NCBI GenBank assembly: GCA_947446335.1
Contig: CANFGA010000074.1
Span: 1 to 9,603 of the forward strand
Reading direction: 5' to 3'
Length of the DNA: 9,603 bases
Source: Oxalobacteraceae bacterium
Lineage (GTDB): Bacteria > Pseudomonadota > Gammaproteobacteria > Burkholderiales > Burkholderiaceae_D
The notes beneath the pieces were generated by a model that saw nothing but the letters and a program-made list of their open reading frames with translations, searched no databases and was not told where the DNA came from. The number at the start of each line of letters is the position of its first letter. Within the stretch, counting starts at the first letter, position 1. The position numbers and the translations under genes are program-made. Shown here one piece after another: positions 6,538 through 9,603 of this stretch.

Positions 6538-7450
6538 AGGCTTTCTGCAGTGCATGCATCTTGCGCCGCAGCAAGCGGCGCGCCGCGCGCAACATCAGGT
6601 GGACCGAGTCGCCCGCTTCGGCCAGCGACGGTCCGCAGCGCAAGCGCGTCCAGCCGCATGCCAGGGCGTTCGAAAAGCTGCCCGCTTCGGCGAATACGGT
6701 CATGAAAAAGCGGAAAGCGCGGCGCCGATAGGGGCGCGCCAGCGCGGCGTAGTCAGCCCGGTATTTGTCCAGGATGCGTTTGTGGCCCTGTACCACCGAG
6801 CGCGGATTGGTCGAAATGCGGACTTGGTCGAGCGTGCTTTGCAGATAGCGCACCGCATATTCGCGCAAACAATGGACGCCGGCGCGCCGGGTCAGGCGGA
6901 TGAACAGATCCCAGTCCTGGCAGCTGCGAAACGCGACATCGAGCGCACCGACCTCGATCAAGAGTGCCTTGCGCACCACGACGTTGGAAAAGGAACCGAT
7001 GAAATTGGAGACCAGCATTTCCTCGAAACACTGGCCGTCGATCTCCGGGTTGATGCGCAAGGTTTCCTTGCCATCGTCGTCGACGCAGGCGAGCCAGGTA
7101 TAGCTCAAGCCGCAGTCTGGTCCGAGCCGCTGCAAGCTGACGATCTGCTTTTCCAGCTTGTCGGGCAACCAAAGGTCATCGCTGTCGAGAAAGGCGATGA
7201 ATTCGCCGCGCGCGACCGCGATGCCGGTATTGCGCGCCACCGCCCCACCCTGATTGGTCTCGTGCAACAGATACTGTATGCGCGGATCGGCCACGCTGGC
7301 GACCTGCGCCTCGGTATCATCACCGGAGGCATCGTCGACGACGATGATCTCGAAGTCGCCAAAACTCTGGGCCAGCACGCTGCGCAAACAGGCAGCGATG
7401 CAATAGCCACGCTTGTAGGTGGGGATGATGACGCTCACGGTGGGATTCAT
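6536..7450 (-). CDS. Family 2 glycosyltransferase (304 aa)
   Basis: A soluble GT-A transferase that probably adds one residue of the repeat unit. It begins MNPTVSVIIPTYKRGYCIAA with the classical family entry. EIIVVDDASGDDT (34-46) binds the nucleotide, GGAVARNTGI (68-77) follows, and FLDSDDLWLP (87-96) holds the DxD-type metal site. SCQDWDLFIRL (176-186) supplies the ED-like segment (Gln178-Asp179-Trp180-Asp181) near the catalytic base. No transmembrane helix is present. The C-terminus is strongly basic (LRAARRLLRRKMHALQKA), which may bind the membrane surface. The start at 7450 is set by AAGGAG at 7461-7456 and the conserved N-terminus; the same frame extends upstream to 7939 but that stretch is antisense shadow of the neighbouring gene. 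The ATG overlaps the stop of the upstream glycosyltransferase as ATGA. Confidence 0.94.
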   Translation of the reverse strand: MNPTVSVIIPTYKRGYCIAACLRSVLAQSFGDFEIIVVDDASGDDTEAQVASVADPRIQYLLHETNQGGAVARNTGIAVARGEFIAFLDSDDLWLPDKLEKQIVSLQRLGPDCGLSYTWLACVDDDGKETLRINPEIDGQCFEEMLVSNFIGSFSNVVVRKALLIEVGALDVAFRSCQDWDLFIRLTRRAGVHCLREYAVRYLQSTLDQVRISTNPRSVVQGHKRILDKYRADYAALARPYRRRAFRFFMTVFAEAGSFSNALACGWTRLRCGPSLAEAGDSVHLMLRAARRLLRRKMHALQKA

Positions 7451-8574
7451 CGATGCTCCTTGTTCTGTGTTGGCACTGCCAGCAAGCCCGACGGTTGCAG
7501 CGTCAGCGTCGATTGCTTTTTCAAGCTGCGCAGCAGCCACGACTTGACCGTGCGCACTTCGGCCGGGCGCACCGCGTGGCGCAGCGCATGGCGCAAAAAG
7601 CGCGCTGCCATCGCAACCGGCGCGCGGTTGGCGAGCACGTGGCGAAAAGACAGTTCGCGTGCCAGCTCGGCGCCGGGCGGCGCGATCCGGGTCAGCATCC
7701 GCTGCAGCACTGCGTACTCTTCGGAAAAATCCCCTTGCCCTTCGATCGCGAACAAGCGCTCGCCATGATTGCAAAACGGCGCCGGATCGAAGCGGGTTGC
7801 ACCGTGCAGGATGGCCGCCGATTCGCTCAGGTAGCGCGAAATGTCGAGCGCCATCTGCATCTGGGCCTGGTGCTTGGTGGCGCCCACGTTGGCGCCATGC
7901 CAGCGGTACTGGATCAGCTTGCGATCGAGATTGATGCAAGGCGCGATCAAAGCCAGTTGACCGAACAGATAATAATCCTCGGCCAGACCCGGCACCTGCA
8001 GCCGGCGTTCCGGCGGCACCGCGCCGATGAAATCAATCCCGTAGCGGATCGCCGCCACACCGCGCTCTGCAGCGAGCTTGCGCAAACCCTCGAGGCGCAT
8101 GCTTGCTGCCGGATGGCAGATCGGGGTGCGAAACAAGGCGGTGGCGGCGACGCCACCAGGCCCGGTCGGCATGTCGATCGCCCCTATCGTCTTGCCTTGC
8201 GCATCGATGACATCGCCGAGCGAGCCGACCACGACCAGTGCCGGGTCAGCCTCGAAGGCGCGCGCCAGCACTGCCATCCGATCCGGCAGCGACACGTCGT
8301 CGGCATCCTGGCGCAGCACGTACTGGCAATCGCACAGCGCCAGGCCGCAATTGAGCAAGCCCGACAAGCCCTCGGCATCGGGAAAGGCGCGCACGATGAT
8401 GCGGGCGTCGCGCTTGGCATACCTGGCGGCCAATTCGGCGCTGCCGTCGATCGAGCCGTGATCGAGCACGATCAAGCGCCAATCCTTGAAGGTTTGTCCG
8501 ACGATGCTATCGAGCGCCTCGGACAGGAAATCGATGCCATTTCTTACCGGCAGCAACACATCAAAAGTAGCCAT
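7447..8574 (-). CDS. Family 2 glycosyltransferase with extended C-terminus (375 aa)
   Basis: A second soluble GT-A transferase of the cluster. MATFDVLLPVRNGIDFLSEA (1-20) opens the fold. LIVLDHGSIDGS (34-45) replaces the usual second aspartate of the VDDGSxDxS loop with His39. LRQDADDVSLPDRM (87-100) carries the metal-binding DADD (90-93). PGLAEDYYLF (195-204) gives the probable catalytic-base pair Glu199-Asp200. Residues after about 240 are helical and basic towards the end, with no membrane helix, and I recognise no second domain there. The start at 8574 abuts the flippase stop (TAAATG) and lacks a clear Shine-Dalgarno; only GAAAAGAAAG lies upstream, so translation is probably coupled. Its last codons contain the AAGGAG used by the next gene. 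Donor and acceptor cannot be deduced. Confidence 0.93.
   Translation of the reverse strand: MATFDVLLPVRNGIDFLSEALDSIVGQTFKDWRLIVLDHGSIDGSAELAARYAKRDARIIVRAFPDAEGLSGLLNCGLALCDCQYVLRQDADDVSLPDRMAVLARAFEADPALVVVGSLGDVIDAQGKTIGAIDMPTGPGGVAATALFRTPICHPAASMRLEGLRKLAAERGVAAIRYGIDFIGAVPPERRLQVPGLAEDYYLFGQLALIAPCINLDRKLIQYRWHGANVGATKHQAQMQMALDISRYLSESAAILHGATRFDPAPFCNHGERLFAIEGQGDFSEEYAVLQRMLTRIAPPGAELARELSFRHVLANRAPVAMAARFLRHALRHAVRPAEVRTVKSWLLRSLKKQSTLTLQPSGLLAVPTQNKEHR
7456..7461 (-). promoter_or_regulatory. Ribosome binding site deciding the GT2 start at 7450
   Basis: AAGGAG (minus strand 7461-7456) sits five bases before the ATG at 7450, within the last codons of the upstream glycosyltransferase. 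It rules out the long upstream extension of that frame. Confidence 0.7.
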
Positions 8575-9603
8575 TTATTTTTTTGCTTTCTTTTCAAAAC
8601 CCAGGAATGAACGCAAGCTCAACAACTGGGGGCGCAGCAGCACCAGGCTGGCCAGCGCATAGACCACGGCGCCGCAGGCGACCAGGATCAAGAAGGCCAG
8701 CAGCGCATTCGGCACTGCCGCATTGATGGTGTCTTGCAGCGCCATCACGATAGCGGCCATCAGCACAGCGGCGCCGACGGCGGGCGCGATGCAGCGCAGC
8801 AGCGCGCCCAGCGTCACGTCGATCAGGCGGCCGCTGAAATACAGCGCCGGTATCGCATTGAGCATGTTGGCCACCAGATAGGCTGCCGTCACGCCGGTGA
8901 TGCCCCAGCGCGCGCCGATGACGAAGGCGATCACTTGCAGCACGGCGCCGATGATACCCAGGCGCAGCATCAAGCCGGTGCTGCCCCGCGCCATCAGCAC
9001 CGTGCCGGTAGTGCTCACCAGCGACTGGATGAAGCCGACCGGCGCCAGCCAGCCCAGGATCAATACCGAGGCTTGCCATTTGTCGCCCAGCAGCACTTGC
9101 ACGAACGGCTCCCTGAGCGCAAACAAACCAGCCATCAACGGCGCCGTCAGGAAGGCGATGAAACCGACCGCCTTCAGGTACAGGGTCGCGATCTCGGCCA
9201 CCTCGTCCGGATTGCCTTGCTTGCGGCTCATCACCGGATACAGCACGCGGGTGGCGACGAACGTCATGTTTTGCAGCGGAAACAGCATGATCCGGTAAGC
9301 CATCGAGTACACGCCCAGCGTGACCGTGCCCAGCAGACGGCCGATCACCATGCTGTCGGCATTGCGCGAAAAGTACAGCACGATGTTGAACAGCGAGAGG
9401 TTGCCGGAAAAGCGCGCGATCGACTTGAATTGCTGCGCGCTCCAGTGCCGACTGGGGCGAAAGCTCGAGCGCAGCACGATGATCAATGTCGATACCAGCG
9501 TCGAGACGATGATCTGGAACACCAGGCTGAGCACGCCGAAACCGCGCCAGGCCAGCAGCAGCGCAACCGCAAGGCCGGCCAACGCGGCGGCGATCTCGGC
9601 CAG
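8575..9603 (-). CDS. Wzx-type oligosaccharide flippase, MOP superfamily, C-terminal 342 residues (partial)
   Basis: A multi-pass inner-membrane protein expected to translocate the lipid-linked repeat unit to the periplasm. The frame is open to base 9603, so the N-terminus lies outside the window; the true start is not the TTG near 9582. Visible hydrophobic helices alternate with short loops across the whole fragment. The segment FSRNADSMVIGRLLGTVTLG followed by YSMAYRIMLFP is typical of the WzxC/TuaB-like polysaccharide transporter group. A second hydrophobic half with GARWGITGVTAAYLVANML and a C-terminal helix pair before LRPQLLSLRSFLGFEKKAKK completes the protein. The family is usually about 470-500 residues, so roughly the last 70 percent is present. 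The gene ends in an A7 run and TAA placed directly against the ATG of the next gene in the same frame. Confidence 0.93.
   Translation of the reverse strand: MAEIAAALAGLAVALLLAWRGFGVLSLVFQIIVSTLVSTLIIVLRSSFRPSRHWSAQQFKSIARFSGNLSLFNIVLYFSRNADSMVIGRLLGTVTLGVYSMAYRIMLFPLQNMTFVATRVLYPVMSRKQGNPDEVAEIATLYLKAVGFIAFLTAPLMAGLFALREPFVQVLLGDKWQASVLILGWLAPVGFIQSLVSTTGTVLMARGSTGLMLRLGIIGAVLQVIAFVIGARWGITGVTAAYLVANMLNAIPALYFSGRLIDVTLGALLRCIAPAVGAAVLMAAIVMALQDTINAAVPNALLAFLILVACGAVVYALASLVLLRPQLLSLRSFLGFEKKAKK

Noticed and set aside
7451..7939. N-terminal extension of the GT2 at 6536-7450
   Set aside because: The frame is open upstream, but the conserved GT2 N-terminus and AAGGAG site place the start at 7450. 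The extra region overlaps the neighbouring gene in another frame.
6434..8610. Two long plus-strand frames (6434-7768 and 7453-8610)
   Set aside because: Both are antisense shadows of the two GT2 genes, whose DSDD, DADD and other catalytic motifs are intact in the minus strand.
1..9603. CRISPR array, insertion sequence, tRNA, rRNA or attachment site
   Set aside because: No regularly spaced repeats, transposase-like protein, terminal inverted repeats or tRNA cloverleaf segments were seen; nearly all the sequence is accounted for by colinear minus-strand genes.

Overview
This window looks like the interior of an exopolysaccharide or capsule biosynthesis operon from a GC-rich Gram-negative bacterium. 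Every gene I can support lies on the minus strand, so transcription runs from position 9603 towards position 1. The protein style and gene content suggest a Burkholderiales betaproteobacterium, perhaps Oxalobacteraceae (Massilia, Duganella or Janthinobacterium-like). That placement is an impression from the sequences, not a computed result.

Layout in the direction of transcription: the C-terminal part of a Wzx-type oligosaccharide flippase (8575-9603, N-terminus outside the window); two soluble family 2 glycosyltransferases (7447-8574 and 6536-7450); a multi-pass O-antigen ligase/Wzy-type polymerase (5104-6525); a possible 31-residue reading frame (5012-5107); a WcaB/CysE-like hexapeptide acetyltransferase (4510-5022); a family 4 glycosyltransferase (3157-4428); a membrane-anchored family 2 glycosyltransferase with a QxxRW motif (1982-3160); a secreted protein of unknown function (847-1941); and the first 257 codons of UDP-glucose 6-dehydrogenase (1-771, C-terminus outside the window).

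Together the genes fit a Wzx/Wzy-dependent pathway. Four glycosyltransferases extend a lipid-linked repeat unit on the cytoplasmic side. The acetyltransferase may decorate it. Wzx flips it, and the Wzy-like protein polymerises it in the periplasm. UDP-glucose dehydrogenase supplies UDP-glucuronate, so the polymer is probably acidic. The priming transferase and the Wza/Wzc export proteins are not in the window.

Genes are packed tightly. Two junctions between recognised genes are 4-base ATGA overlaps, one is an abutting TAA-ATG, and another stop is embedded in the next gene's ribosome binding site. No convincing promoter or intrinsic terminator is visible. The largest gaps between recognised genes are about 75-81 bases (772-846, 4429-4509, 5023-5103), and each holds something: an 8-bp hairpin, a possible structured leader, and a 12-base tandem repeat inside the possible small ORF.

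The items least explained by known families are the secreted protein at 847-1941 and the repeat-bearing small ORF at 5012-5107. Nothing here resembles a mobile element, CRISPR array, tRNA or rRNA.
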